Shown here: positions 16,230-23,972 of the stretch, in pieces
Layout of the letters: each line of letters begins with the position of its first letter
Numbering within the stretch: position 1 is the stretch's first letter
Source of the DNA: a virus
Virus record (IMG/VR): IMGVR_UViG_3300042466_000665
Span: 1 to 44,766 of that record
Direction: 5' to 3' (one strand)
Length of the DNA: 44,766 bases
Made by a program: the position numbers and the translations under genes
Notes under the pieces: generated by a model
Database searches by the model: none
The model's input: the letters and a program-made list of their open reading frames with translations, nothing else
What the model was told of the DNA's origin: nothing

Positions 16230-18800
16230 TTATTTAGCGTATGAGTTTCTACTACCTTTATCTACAACTGATGTTATTTTAGAAGTAACTTTTTGTCCAT
16301 CCATATTAACACCAATTTTACCAGAAGATAAGTCAGCTCTCAATCCTTTTATTTCAGCAATTAATTCATCCATACCATCACTACCACCAGCTTCACCACC
16401 ACCACCTAATAAATCACCACCACCCAATGCTACAAAAGCACCAACTGCAATCATACCAGGAATAGCCATAATAGATGCCATTGCGAATCCCATTAAAGAA
16501 AGAGATAATGCGGCAAATCCACCAGCCATTGCTAACAACCCAGCTGCATTTTCTAAGTTAAATAATGGAAGTACTTGAGTAACAAACTGTCCTATACTAC
16601 TAACAACCATTGATATACCATTTGCTATTGCTGTAATTGTTCCAACTATAACGTTACCAATTGATTCAACTAATGGTGCTAATAAACTTAATGCATATGT
16701 TAAAGGTATCAATGCTACCCCAAATCCAGCAAGTAATGCAAGACCTAAGAATGGAACACCAGTTGCTGCTGCTGTTCCTAATGAAACTAATCCAACTGAT
16801 AATGCCGTTAATCCAGCTCCAGCCGCAACACCACCAATTGCAATTGCAGCTAATCCAATTGCACCAGCTGTCATTAATGTAAACCCAACAGCTGCTACTG
16901 ATAATGTTAGTGCTCCTAATAAGGCTTGTGGATTTCCCATAGCTTGTAATCCAACTCCTATAAATTCTAATCCAATACCAGCATTAGCTCCAAAAGCACC
17001 AAGTGCCATCATAGATGGGATACCAATAACCATAAGAGCTAATCCAGCCGCAGTAGGTATGAGGTTTAGTGCTCCAAACAAAACTTTCGCACTACCCATT
17101 TCTTTTAATCCTGCTGCTAAACTTGCTAATCCACCACCTCCTTCAGGAACCGGTGGGATTGGACCGCCGCCAGTACCAGGTGTTGGGACTGGACCAGGTA
17201 CAGTACCCGGTGCACCACCACCACCAAATAATTTTCCTATGATTGGTATTTTAGATGCCATTCCTTTTACATCAAATCCCATTTGTGCAAAAGAACCACC
17301 CAATTGTGCACCAGCCATCACCATTCCACCTAAAGCTTCTAGTGATGTACCTAAGTATTTGTTTAATCCAGCATTAATAGTTTCTCCAACTAAACTAAAT
17401 GTTGCGTTTATCTTACCACCCATCGTAGCTGCTTGCTCCTGATTTGTTACCATCTTTTGCAATTCTTCTACCGATGTTCCCATTAATTCTGCCGTTTTTT
17501 TCTTTTGGAAATAATCCATTTTATTGAATGCATCAACTCCACCTAATGCACTTAGTGTTTCTTGAGTTGCCCCAGCTATATCACCTTGATATGCCAATGC
17601 TCTTGCTTTATCTAAATTAATATTTTTACCAAGCATTGCACCCAACTCCATTTCAGCGTTAATTGAGTTTTCAAAATCTAAAAGATTATCAGCCAATCCA
17701 GTCATAGTTTTTAAACTAACTCCCATCTTAGCAGCTGCTCCAGCGGCTTGAATCATATTTTTACCACCTTCTTTACCAAATAGTGCAAATGCTTCAGTAT
17801 TTGCTGCTAAATCTTCCATAAGAGCGCCAGGTATTAAACCATTTTGAGCTGCAAACTCTTGAGATGCTTTTGTTAAGTTTAATGCTGTTTCTTGGCTATT
17901 ACCATTCAACCTTGCAAACGAACCAATTAATCCAGCTGCTTCAATTCCACTAATACCCATATTAACTGATATAAGCGATGTTGATGCTTGTAATTGCCCC
18001 GATACATTATTTATTCCGCCAAATTGTGATGCTAATTCTTTTGCATTTGCTACAGCGTTATCATCAAAGAAAGCAAGTGCCGTTGTTCCAAATTCAGCAA
18101 TACCACCCAACTGACCTCTAACCTCACCCATCTTACCAAGGAACTTACCAGCGCCAATAAGACTCATACCAAGCAAACCACCAGGTCCGCTTGTTAATAT
18201 AGCAGCAGTATCCAATATACCACCTATTGTTTTCTTTATAGTATTATATGTCTCCAATTGAGCTTCCAATTGTTCCTTTTGACCTTCTGTCATTGAAGAA
18301 TAATCTCTTGCTAATTCATTTTGATTTTTAAGATTATCAACTATTTCTTGCGATATACCAGCCATTCTACCAAATCTGACTATTTCGGAATCAAATTGTT
18401 CTTGTAAAATTTGTCTTTCTAAAGTTTGGTCAGCCGTAAGTTGGGATATTTTTTGATTTATATCAGCTAAATTATTACCCCTTGCAACAGCAGTGTCTGA
18501 TAAATTTCCAGCTTTTAGCATTAAATCAATTCTCTGTTTATCAGCTTTTTTCAAAGGTTCATACATAGAACTCAATGATTTCATACTGTTTATAGAGTCA
18601 ACGTATGATTGTCTTTGTGCTTTTTGTAGTTCTAAATTTACTCTTTGAAGTTCTCTACCTATTCTAAGTCTTTCACGATTTAATTCATTTTCCCTTTGCG
18701 CATTCTGTATCCCTTGAGCATTATATGCATTTATCTGCTGAGTAAGTCTTCCTAATTCGCCTAATATGGCTAATCGTTCTCTATTTAAGTCTTCTGCCAC
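16230..18800 (-). CDS. Tail tape measure protein
   Basis: This 856-aa protein sets tail length and is ejected with DNA. Residues 1-80 and 130-190 are coiled-coil (RLTQQINAYNAQGI, ENELNRERLRIGRELQ). About 195-235 and 540-800 are long hydrophobic Gly/Ala/Leu segments (GGLLGMSLIGAGKFLG, LIPTAAGLALMVIGIPSM) typical of tape measures that cross the membrane. A short hydrophilic tail (ELIAEIKGLRADLSSGKIG) ends the protein. It lies directly after the chaperone frameshift locus, the canonical position. The start codon is GTG (18798-18800), 6 bases after the preceding stop. By the usual rule of about 0.15 nm per residue the tail would be roughly 125-130 nm long. Confidence 0.92.
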   Translation of the reverse strand: MAEDLNRERLAILGELGRLTQQINAYNAQGIQNAQRENELNRERLRIGRELQRVNLELQKAQRQSYVDSINSMKSLSSMYEPLKKADKQRIDLMLKAGNLSDTAVARGNNLADINQKISQLTADQTLERQILQEQFDSEIVRFGRMAGISQEIVDNLKNQNELARDYSSMTEGQKEQLEAQLETYNTIKKTIGGILDTAAILTSGPGGLLGMSLIGAGKFLGKMGEVRGQLGGIAEFGTTALAFFDDNAVANAKELASQFGGINNVSGQLQASTSLISVNMGISGIEAAGLIGSFARLNGNSQETALNLTKASQEFAAQNGLIPGALMEDLAANTEAFALFGKEGGKNMIQAAGAAAKMGVSLKTMTGLADNLLDFENSINAEMELGAMLGKNINLDKARALAYQGDIAGATQETLSALGGVDAFNKMDYFQKKKTAELMGTSVEELQKMVTNQEQAATMGGKINATFSLVGETINAGLNKYLGTSLEALGGMVMAGAQLGGSFAQMGFDVKGMASKIPIIGKLFGGGGAPGTVPGPVPTPGTGGGPIPPVPEGGGGLASLAAGLKEMGSAKVLFGALNLIPTAAGLALMVIGIPSMMALGAFGANAGIGLEFIGVGLQAMGNPQALLGALTLSVAAVGFTLMTAGAIGLAAIAIGGVAAGAGLTALSVGLVSLGTAAATGVPFLGLALLAGFGVALIPLTYALSLLAPLVESIGNVIVGTITAIANGISMVVSSIGQFVTQVLPLFNLENAAGLLAMAGGFAALSLSLMGFAMASIMAIPGMIAVGAFVALGGGDLLGGGGEAGGSDGMDELIAEIKGLRADLSSGKIGVNMDGQKVTSKITSVVDKGSRNSYAK

Positions 18801-18806
18801 TTATTT

Positions 18807-19031
18807 TTATATTTTTGCTTTTGGAATTTGCGAAAGTATTTTATCCAATTCTTCTTTTTCTTTTTTTATTTTTTCCATTTTTTCAATAGCTTCTTGGCTC
18901 ATTCTAGCTGCTCTAGCTTTTGATAATACTCTATCTACTGCATTATTTTTTAAACCATCGAAAAAAGCATCACTAAATTGTTTAGCTGCTCCGAATAATC
19001 CTTCCTTTATTGGTTGTGTTTCGTTTGACAT
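18807..19031 (-). CDS. Small helical protein before tape measure, 74 aa
   Basis: This is a short amphipathic, highly charged, all-helical protein (KEGLFGAAKQFSDAFFDGLK, then a Lys/Glu-rich helix EKMEKIKKEKEELDKILSQ). I do not recognise a family. A ribosome binding site (AAAGGAA) and an ATATTTATA motif precede it, and it is the first gene of the transcription unit containing the tape measure. It might bind the tape measure during assembly, but that is inference from position. Confidence 0.8.
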   Translation of the reverse strand: MSNETQPIKEGLFGAAKQFSDAFFDGLKNNAVDRVLSKARAARMSQEAIEKMEKIKKEKEELDKILSQIPKAKI

Positions 19032-19049
19032 AGTGTTTCCTTTATATTG

Positions 19050-19058
19050 TATAAATAT
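19050..19058 (-). promoter_or_regulatory. ATATTTATA candidate late promoter
   Basis: Minus-strand ATATTTATA, directly after the terminator at 19062-19097 and 18 bases before the ATG of the 74-aa gene. It would restart transcription for the tape measure and baseplate genes. Confidence 0.55.
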
Positions 19059-19061
19059 TGG

Positions 19062-19097
19062 ATAATAAAAAAGTGAGGATTATCGTATCCTCACTTT
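19062..19097 (-). terminator. Intrinsic terminator overlapping the frameshift product's stop
   Basis: On the minus strand, AAAGTGAGGAT (19087-19097) pairs perfectly with ATCCTCACTTT (19070-19080) around a 6-base loop, followed by a T run. The 5' arm and loop encode the last residues (KVRIR) and stop of the frameshift extension. Confidence 0.9.
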
Positions 19098-19292
19098 AGA
19101 ACTTTTTGCTTTTGAATTAGCTCTCTTAACCTCATCTGCTTCTCTTTTCTTCAATTCTATTAGTTTATTAAAATAAAATCTCCTAAGATAAATCGGCATG
19201 TGGTAAACATCTGACCAAGTAAATCCATTACTAAATTGAACCATCTCCCAAATTTGAGAGTGTAATGTGATTTTATAATCAGGTGGTAGGGT
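19080..19292 (-). CDS. Frameshift extension of tail assembly chaperone (gp51-like), 70 codons
   Basis: This frame has no convincing start of its own but is an intact coding region reached only by a +1 (or -2) shift from the 267-aa gene at its 3' end. From the shift point it reads TLPPDYKITLHSQIWEMVQF, then NGFTWSDVYHMPIYLRRFYF, then a Lys/Arg-rich helical tail ending KSSKVRIR. The 'GFt...vy.MP..lRrFY' pattern is typical of the C-terminal part of T4-like gp51 or tail-chaperone extensions. The join falls in a T7 run (19293-19299) within GGC TTT TTT TAC. The fusion would be about 333 aa. The position between tube and tape measure is the classic site for G/GT-type tail assembly chaperones. In-frame ATGs exist inside the segment but lack well-placed ribosome binding sites. 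A sequencing error in the homopolymer is the alternative. Confidence 0.75.
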   Translation of the reverse strand, partial: TLPPDYKITLHSQIWEMVQFSNGFTWSDVYHMPIYLRRFYFNKLIELKKREADEVKRANSKAKSSKVRIR

Positions 19293-20082
19293 AAAAAAAG
19301 CCTATCCCAAATGGGATATCTAGCGCCTCCGTTTCGCCTGTCAATTCCGATACAAAATTAAATTTCAAATCCAAATCAGGAGAAAGTTCCTTTACATGCG
19401 CTCTAAATGCTTTTGTATCCTTTGCTAAGAAAGAATTCATAATCCATTTATTAATAAACCCAGTATCAGTATTACCATCTACCGAAGTAATCATATATTT
19501 CATACGAGTTGTAACATCAGTTGAACCAGCTGCTCCTTTTGCTATCTTTTCCATAGCTTGAGTATCTCTAGTAATATTTTGCTCGTCACCATGAGTTAAT
19601 AACTTAAATTCAATAACTTTACCATTTGAAGGTAATTTAAATTGATATCTATTTTTTGAATTTAAAGCATCTTCATCAATATCTTTGGTTTGTATCTTAG
19701 ATAAATCAATATTGACTTTTTGTTTTTCAAAAGTAAATGGGTCAGTAATTTCTACTTCATAATCAGCCCCATATCCTAAAATACGAGTTGCTAATAAAAT
19801 AGCGTTTTTATCACCAATTACAATATCATTTGGGTTTAATCCCGGCTCAACAACAACTGATTCAAATAATCTATCCAACACTAAACCTTTTTTGATAAGA
19901 TTTTGTGATGCTAAGATATCTTCTTCTCTAGCTGTCATATGTTTAATTTCAATAGTACCCTTTCTTAATGGGTGTCCTTCAGGATAAACTAATCCTTGAG
20001 AAGGTAATTCAATTGTTTCCGTTGGGAAATCAAATTCTCTTTTTTGTGCAACCGGAGCTGCCGCAATATTCACTTCTGCCAT
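19279..20082 (-). CDS. Tail assembly chaperone / gp26-like protein (zero frame)
   Basis: This 267-aa protein starts with a disordered segment, then DFPTETIELPSQGLVYPEGHPL and IEIKHMTAREEDIL, a signature of T4 gp26-like baseplate/tail chaperone proteins of contractile-tail phages. It ends LDIPFGIGFFYPTT at a TGA. The last codons lie on a T7 run, where a ribosome slip continues into the 70-codon gp51-like frame. The gene sits between tail tube and tape measure, as expected for a tape-measure chaperone that is produced in a short and a long form. An ATATTTATA-like motif lies 28 bases before the ATG, and the unit ends at the terminator 19062-19097. The chaperone role is inferred from order, the frameshift and family resemblance. 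Confidence 0.82.
   Translation of the reverse strand: MAEVNIAAAPVAQKREFDFPTETIELPSQGLVYPEGHPLRKGTIEIKHMTAREEDILASQNLIKKGLVLDRLFESVVVEPGLNPNDIVIGDKNAILLATRILGYGADYEVEITDPFTFEKQKVNIDLSKIQTKDIDEDALNSKNRYQFKLPSNGKVIEFKLLTHGDEQNITRDTQAMEKIAKGAAGSTDVTTRMKYMITSVDGNTDTGFINKWIMNSFLAKDTKAFRAHVKELSPDLDLKFNFVSELTGETEALDIPFGIGFFYPTT
19293..19299 (-). other. T7 slippery run: probable programmed +1 (-2) frameshift site
   Basis: The minus strand reads GGC TTT TTT TAC in the zero frame. tRNA-Phe in the P site can re-pair on TTT after a one-base forward slip, so that ACC becomes the next codon. The zero frame stops 4 codons after the run, and the new frame is open for 70 codons. See the finding for the test. 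Confidence 0.7.
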
Positions 20083-20110
20083 AACTTTTAAATGTTTTTA
20101 AGTTTGTATA

Positions 20111-20118
20111 TATAAATA
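20111..20118 (-). promoter_or_regulatory. Late-type promoter motif (TATTTATA) before chaperone gene
   Basis: Minus-strand GTATTTATATA in the gap between the tube terminator and the 267-aa chaperone gene, 28 bases before the ATG. It is one base off the commonest form, ATATTTATA. Confidence 0.45.
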
Positions 20119-20142
20119 CATAGAAATTAAAAAATTAGAAAT

Positions 20143-20171
20143 AAAAAAACCCCCACCATTTCTGATGAGGG
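20143..20171 (-). terminator. Intrinsic terminator after tail tube gene
   Basis: On the minus strand, CCCTCAT pairs with GTGGGGG (7 bp, two G-T) around an 8-base loop, followed by T7. It lies 35 bases after the tube stop codon. Confidence 0.75.
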
Positions 20172-20174
20172 TTG

Positions 20175-20197
20175 TCCTTCGGTAGCATCCGTAAGGA
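20175..20197 (-). other. Second hairpin downstream of tube gene
   Basis: On the minus strand, TCCTT-A-CGG pairs with CCG-AAGGA (8 bp with one bulged A, 6-base loop), between the tube stop codon and the terminator hairpin. It may protect the tube mRNA 3' end. Confidence 0.6.
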
Positions 20198-20205
20198 ATA
20201 TGTTT

Positions 20206-20694
20206 TTAGAATTCTAAGATTGCGTAATCCATTGCTAATGTTAATTCAATTGTTGCTGGTTCGTTTGAATCAAATGCTACATCTCCAAAGTTTGCACTTA
20301 GGATAAATGCTCCTTTGATTTTCCATTGTTCAATTTTATCACCAACTGGTCCTAACATATAGAAATCCAAGTCTTTTTTGTAAAAATCAGCGTATCCATC
20401 TCTACCAGTAATTGATTCATGTGATAATCTCACCCACTCCATTACCTTTTGTGCTCCAGAAGGAACAATTGGGTCATAAAGAGTAATTGTGATATCTTGC
20501 CACTCACCTTTACCTTTTAATTTTCTCTTAACGTTGATGTGGTCTAACACAACAGGCTCAAAAGTAATTGTTGGTCTTTGTGCTGCTTTAACTAAGTATG
20601 AATCAATACCATCGATTTGCATTACAAATCTATTTTTCATCTTAGGTTCGAAGTTCGTATAGAACATCTTATCAAACTCTAATATTTCTGCCAT
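20206..20694 (-). CDS. Tail tube protein (T4 gp19-like)
   Basis: This 162-aa protein is the major tube subunit inside the contractile sheath. The pattern is typical of gp19-like tubes: MFYTNFEPKMKNRFVMQIDG at residues 11-30, the conserved 'RPTITFEPVVLDHINVKRKLKGK' segment, WQDITITLYDP and VMEWVRLSH, then a beta-rich C-terminus ending ELTLAMDYAILEF. It is directly downstream of the sheath gene but has its own ATATTTATT motif and ribosome binding site (AAAAAGGA), and is followed by two hairpins. It is therefore likely to be a strongly expressed single-gene unit. The length is normal for the family. Confidence 0.95.
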   Translation of the reverse strand: MAEILEFDKMFYTNFEPKMKNRFVMQIDGIDSYLVKAAQRPTITFEPVVLDHINVKRKLKGKGEWQDITITLYDPIVPSGAQKVMEWVRLSHESITGRDGYADFYKKDLDFYMLGPVGDKIEQWKIKGAFILSANFGDVAFDSNEPATIELTLAMDYAILEF

Positions 20695-20716
20695 TTTTAT
20701 TCCTTTTTATTATATT

Positions 20717-20725
20717 AATAAATAT
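20717..20725 (-). promoter_or_regulatory. Late-type promoter motif (ATATTTATT) before tube gene
   Basis: Minus-strand ATATTTATT, 22 bases before the tube ATG in the 51-base sheath-tube gap. It differs from the commonest form by its last base. Confidence 0.45.
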
Positions 20726-20745
20726 CTAATTCCTTTATTTTCGTA

Positions 20746-23073
20746 TTATGCTGTAAAACTTGCTCCAGTTGGTAAGATGTTGAAATCAATTACGATGAAT
20801 TCAGCTGTCTTAGCCGGTTGTAAGAAAATTTGTCCTGCTAATATGTTTCTATCAATTACATCAGGTGTATTGTTAGATTCGTCCATTACTACTCTGAAAG
20901 CGTATAAACCTTGTCTTTGTTGAACTGCCTCTAAGTAAGGGTTCACAGTGTTTAAGAATCTTTGACGAGTTGTAGCGGTATTTTGTTCGAATACTAAGTA
21001 ACGAGATGTTGAAGCGATAAACTTCTTAAGAACGATAAGTAATCTTCTAACATTGATTCTATCTAAAGCAGATGCCTTATCTTGCAATGTCTTCTGTCCG
21101 AATGCTACAATACCTTGTCCAGGGAATGCTGCGATTGGGTTTACTTTGTTTTCATATAGAGTATCTCTTTCAGAGTGTGTTAATCTATTCAATACACTAA
21201 CTGCTCCACTAATACCACCTCTATTCAAACCAGCAGGTGCGAACCATTCTGCTGCTAATCTATCGTTAGAAGCGAATACAGCCGGCATCAATACTGATGG
21301 TGGAACTGAAGTTAATTTGTTTGTGTTGTTATCAACTGTCTTAACCCAAGGATAATAAGTTCCTACATAATTTGAATCTACTGAATTTGCTTGCTCAGTT
21401 GCTTCAGTAATTGAATCATTATAATCGTTGAAATCAGCGATATAGAAACAATCTTGTCTATCTTCAACCATATCAATTACTTTAGAAGTAACCGATGGGT
21501 GTAAGCTTCTTACAATACCAGGAGTTGCTACTAAGTTAATATCCCACTCATCAGGGTTAGATACAGCGTTAATTGCTTTGTAATAAGCCGTTGTACCTAT
21601 TGATACTCCAGTTGAACAGTTAAATCCTTGCGTATTTGCTGCTCCCCATACACCAATATCACCAGCTTTAGCTTTTTTAGTTGTTGGGTTCATTCCATCA
21701 TATCCTTTTTGGAATCCTAATACAAATTGTCTTTTAACCATATCAACTGCGGATGAACCAGTCATTTGATATGATAATTGAGAATCAAATGCGAATAATA
21801 CGTTTGCTCCAGTTTCTGCACTAGCAGGAATTGGTTTTAAGTAATTCACATTATCCATATTACTAAAATCAAATCCACTATAATATATTGGAGATGATGA
21901 TGTGTTATCAGCCGAACCAGTTTGGTAAACTACCGGAGGTATTTCTCCTGCGTAAGTTGTGTTACCACAATAAACAGGGTTTGTATATGCTTCATGTCCA
22001 AATGGTGCTGCTGATATTGGGTATGAACCCGCCTCAGCTACTTCAACTCTTATGTACTTTGATTTGTTTGAGTAATCACCATTTTCAGTAATCTTACCAT
22101 CAGAATCAATAGTAATATATCTATCACCAATTCTTCTAGCTATATAGTTAGTAGATGTTGGGTCTAAGTTTACATTATTGTAAGTTTCAACTACACTCTT
22201 TCTCTTATCAGTATCAGAATAACTTCTAACAGTTACAGTGAATACAGAATAATCAGTTGCCCCATCTTCACCAGCTGCCTTAATATTTGAAATACCAATT
22301 TTATATTTTGTGTTATAAATATCACCATGTCCTAATGTATGGAATTTGAAAAGATTACTTCTTAAATTGTTAGTATCTTTTTGAGAAACAATCCACGGAG
22401 TAATTGCTTGTGAGTATGCATCTGCACTACCACCTGTATAATCTTGCGTAGGTAATGCTATTCCACTAATTACAATATTACTAGTCACCGAACCAGTATA
22501 GTTACCGGCCATATTTTCATAATAATTAAAAACATATGCTTGCTTACTACCAAATGGAGATTCACCAAATACATCTGCTAAATCATTTGTATCAGTTGGT
22601 AAAATCGATGCCGATACCGGAGTTAAGAAAGATGCAGATAAGGCGAATGAACCATCTAATGCTAAATTACTAGCAACAGTTGCTCCAGTAAAACCAAAAT
22701 TTTGATATCCAGTAGATGTAGAGTATAATACTCCAATCAATTTAGTACCTAAAGATTGATTTTGAGAACCACTAGCGAATATTGCTAAAGGAGCTACTTG
22801 AGTGTAACCTCCAGTTCCAGCTACTCTAACTACAGTTGCTTGTCCAGCTTCTTGCAAATATCTTTGTACTGCATATTCAGTATAATAAGTTCCATCAGGT
22901 GTTCCGAAGATATCTTCAAATTCTGATTGAGTTCTCACAATGGTTGGAATGAATGCAGGTCCTTCTTTAAAAGGTCCTATAAATGCTGCTCCAATCTCTC
23001 CTACTCCTTGCGCTAAGAAGGATAGGTCATTTTCTCTTGTGAATACGCCGGGTGATACGATTCTTTCTGCCAT
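20746..23073 (-). CDS. Contractile tail sheath protein (gp18-like)
   Basis: This 775-aa sheath subunit contracts around the tube during injection. The N-terminus ERIVSPGVFTRENDLSFL, followed by IGPFKEGPAFIPTIV and FEDIFGTPDGTYYTEYAVQ, is the standard sheath opening. The C-terminal third holds the conserved 'WFAPAGLNRGGI', 'NPIAAFPGQGIVAFGQKTLQ' and 'INVRRLLIVLKKFI' segments and ends in a beta strand (FIVIDFNILPTG). About residues 100-480 are an inserted variable domain, making it somewhat longer than T4 gp18. It heads the tail-core run, with a late-type motif and an inverted repeat upstream. Confidence 0.96.
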   Translation of the reverse strand: MAERIVSPGVFTRENDLSFLAQGVGEIGAAFIGPFKEGPAFIPTIVRTQSEFEDIFGTPDGTYYTEYAVQRYLQEAGQATVVRVAGTGGYTQVAPLAIFASGSQNQSLGTKLIGVLYSTSTGYQNFGFTGATVASNLALDGSFALSASFLTPVSASILPTDTNDLADVFGESPFGSKQAYVFNYYENMAGNYTGSVTSNIVISGIALPTQDYTGGSADAYSQAITPWIVSQKDTNNLRSNLFKFHTLGHGDIYNTKYKIGISNIKAAGEDGATDYSVFTVTVRSYSDTDKRKSVVETYNNVNLDPTSTNYIARRIGDRYITIDSDGKITENGDYSNKSKYIRVEVAEAGSYPISAAPFGHEAYTNPVYCGNTTYAGEIPPVVYQTGSADNTSSSPIYYSGFDFSNMDNVNYLKPIPASAETGANVLFAFDSQLSYQMTGSSAVDMVKRQFVLGFQKGYDGMNPTTKKAKAGDIGVWGAANTQGFNCSTGVSIGTTAYYKAINAVSNPDEWDINLVATPGIVRSLHPSVTSKVIDMVEDRQDCFYIADFNDYNDSITEATEQANSVDSNYVGTYYPWVKTVDNNTNKLTSVPPSVLMPAVFASNDRLAAEWFAPAGLNRGGISGAVSVLNRLTHSERDTLYENKVNPIAAFPGQGIVAFGQKTLQDKASALDRINVRRLLIVLKKFIASTSRYLVFEQNTATTRQRFLNTVNPYLEAVQQRQGLYAFRVVMDESNNTPDVIDRNILAGQIFLQPAKTAEFIVIDFNILPTGASFTA

Positions 23074-23132
23074 TTTATTTCTACAATTTGTATTTTAAAT
23101 TTGTAATTAAGAAAGTCCTATATAATTACCTA

Positions 23133-23141
23133 TATAAATAT
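23133..23141 (-). promoter_or_regulatory. ATATTTATA candidate late promoter of the sheath gene
   Basis: Minus-strand TATATTTATATAGG, 59 bases before the sheath ATG. This is the longest leader of this promoter class here, and an inverted repeat lies directly upstream. Confidence 0.55.
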
Positions 23142-23146
23142 AAAGA

Positions 23147-23194
23147 AAATGTCCAAAACACAAATTTGTTTATAAATAAGTGAATTGGACATTT
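23147..23194. repeat. 10-bp perfect inverted repeat upstream of sheath promoter
   Basis: AAATGTCCAA (23147-23156) and TTGGACATTT (23185-23194) are perfect inverted copies separated by 28 bases, in the 147-base gap before the sheath gene. The loop is long and there is no clear T run, so an operator or a weak terminator are both possible. Confidence 0.5.
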
Positions 23195-23220
23195 AAATTT
23201 AATAATTCTAATAATAAATA

Positions 23221-23625
23221 CTAAGCCCCACCATTACCATGAGGTCCATTATAAGTGGTAGGATTTGGTTTCCAAGGTAATTCATCTTCTAATAAATTAG
23301 AATAACTACCTCTTTTTGCTGTAATATCTCTAACAATTCTACTTTCAATATGGTCCCAATAATTTGTTGCTTTATTTGAACCACTAACAGTATTTTTAAT
23401 CCAACCAATTACTTGCTCTTCTGTTAATTCAGAAAATGGTGTAAAACTACCAGTATTTATTGTATGTAAATCAAATGGAGTTGCACCATTAAATTCACCA
23501 GTAATACCATCACCAACTTCATCAGTTGCGGTTACAGTCCATTGTGTACCAATAATAGCATCGCTTACATCAGTACTATTTCCTTTTCTAAGGCCTTTTA
23601 TTTTCCATTCGTATGTATATCCCAT
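23221..23625 (-). CDS. Small conserved phage protein, 134 aa
   Basis: The protein begins MGYTYEWKIKGLRKGN and has 'GTQWTVTATDEVGDG', 'FNGATPFDL', 'FTPFSELTEEQVIGWIKNTV' and 'YWDHIESRI'. This resembles a family of small proteins found next to fibre genes in marine T4-like phages; I recall the pattern but cannot give a function. It is 22 bases after the 95-aa gene and is the last gene before the sheath promoter. It is probably a virion accessory protein, by context. Confidence 0.8.
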   Translation of the reverse strand: MGYTYEWKIKGLRKGNSTDVSDAIIGTQWTVTATDEVGDGITGEFNGATPFDLHTINTGSFTPFSELTEEQVIGWIKNTVSGSNKATNYWDHIESRIVRDITAKRGSYSNLLEDELPWKPNPTTYNGPHGNGGA

Positions 23626-23647
23626 TGTATATTATTTTTTTATTTTA

Positions 23648-23935
23648 TTATCCTAAAGAACCACTATATGGAGTGAAGCCCAAATCAGAACACATTTGTT
23701 GAGCTAAATAGTAATTGCTACCACTCCAAGAATTTAATATATTGGTTGGTACTTTCCATTCACCATTTCCTAAATTTGTGTCTGGAACTGCTACAGACTC
23801 TCTATTAGGGTCTCTATATCTAAGTTCGTATCTAAGTACACAATCATCTTCATTCAAATCATATCGTAATATGTTAGTAAAGATTGTGTTTATTGTTTTA
23901 CCCAATACATTTTTTTCTTCTACAAAAATAATCAT
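23648..23935 (-). CDS. Hypothetical virion-region protein, 95 aa
   Basis: I do not recognise this protein. It is a small acidic protein (MIIFVEEKNVLGKTINTIFT) with a Tyr/Arg-rich middle (LRYELRYRDPNRESV) and no membrane segment. It lies between two small genes downstream of the S74 fibre, and an ATATTTATT motif precedes it by 15 bases. Confidence 0.75.
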   Translation of the reverse strand: MIIFVEEKNVLGKTINTIFTNILRYDLNEDDCVLRYELRYRDPNRESVAVPDTNLGNGEWKVPTNILNSWSGSNYYLAQQMCSDLGFTPYSGSLG

Positions 23936-23950
23936 CTTATTTGTTTTTTA

Positions 23951-23959
23951 ATAAATATT
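23951..23959 (-). promoter_or_regulatory. Late-type promoter motif (AATATTTAT)
   Basis: Minus-strand AATATTTATT in the 37-base gap before the 95-aa gene, 15 bases from its ATG. A weaker match in AT-rich DNA. Confidence 0.35.
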
Positions 23960-23972
23960 AGTTTTTTCTAAA

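Noticed and set aside
19160-19299. A -1 frameshift from the 267-aa gene
   Set aside because: The -1 frame is open for about 47 codons but gives no family-like sequence and ends early. The +1/-2 frame has the conserved-looking NGFTWSDVYHMPIYLRRFYF segment and a charged helical tail.
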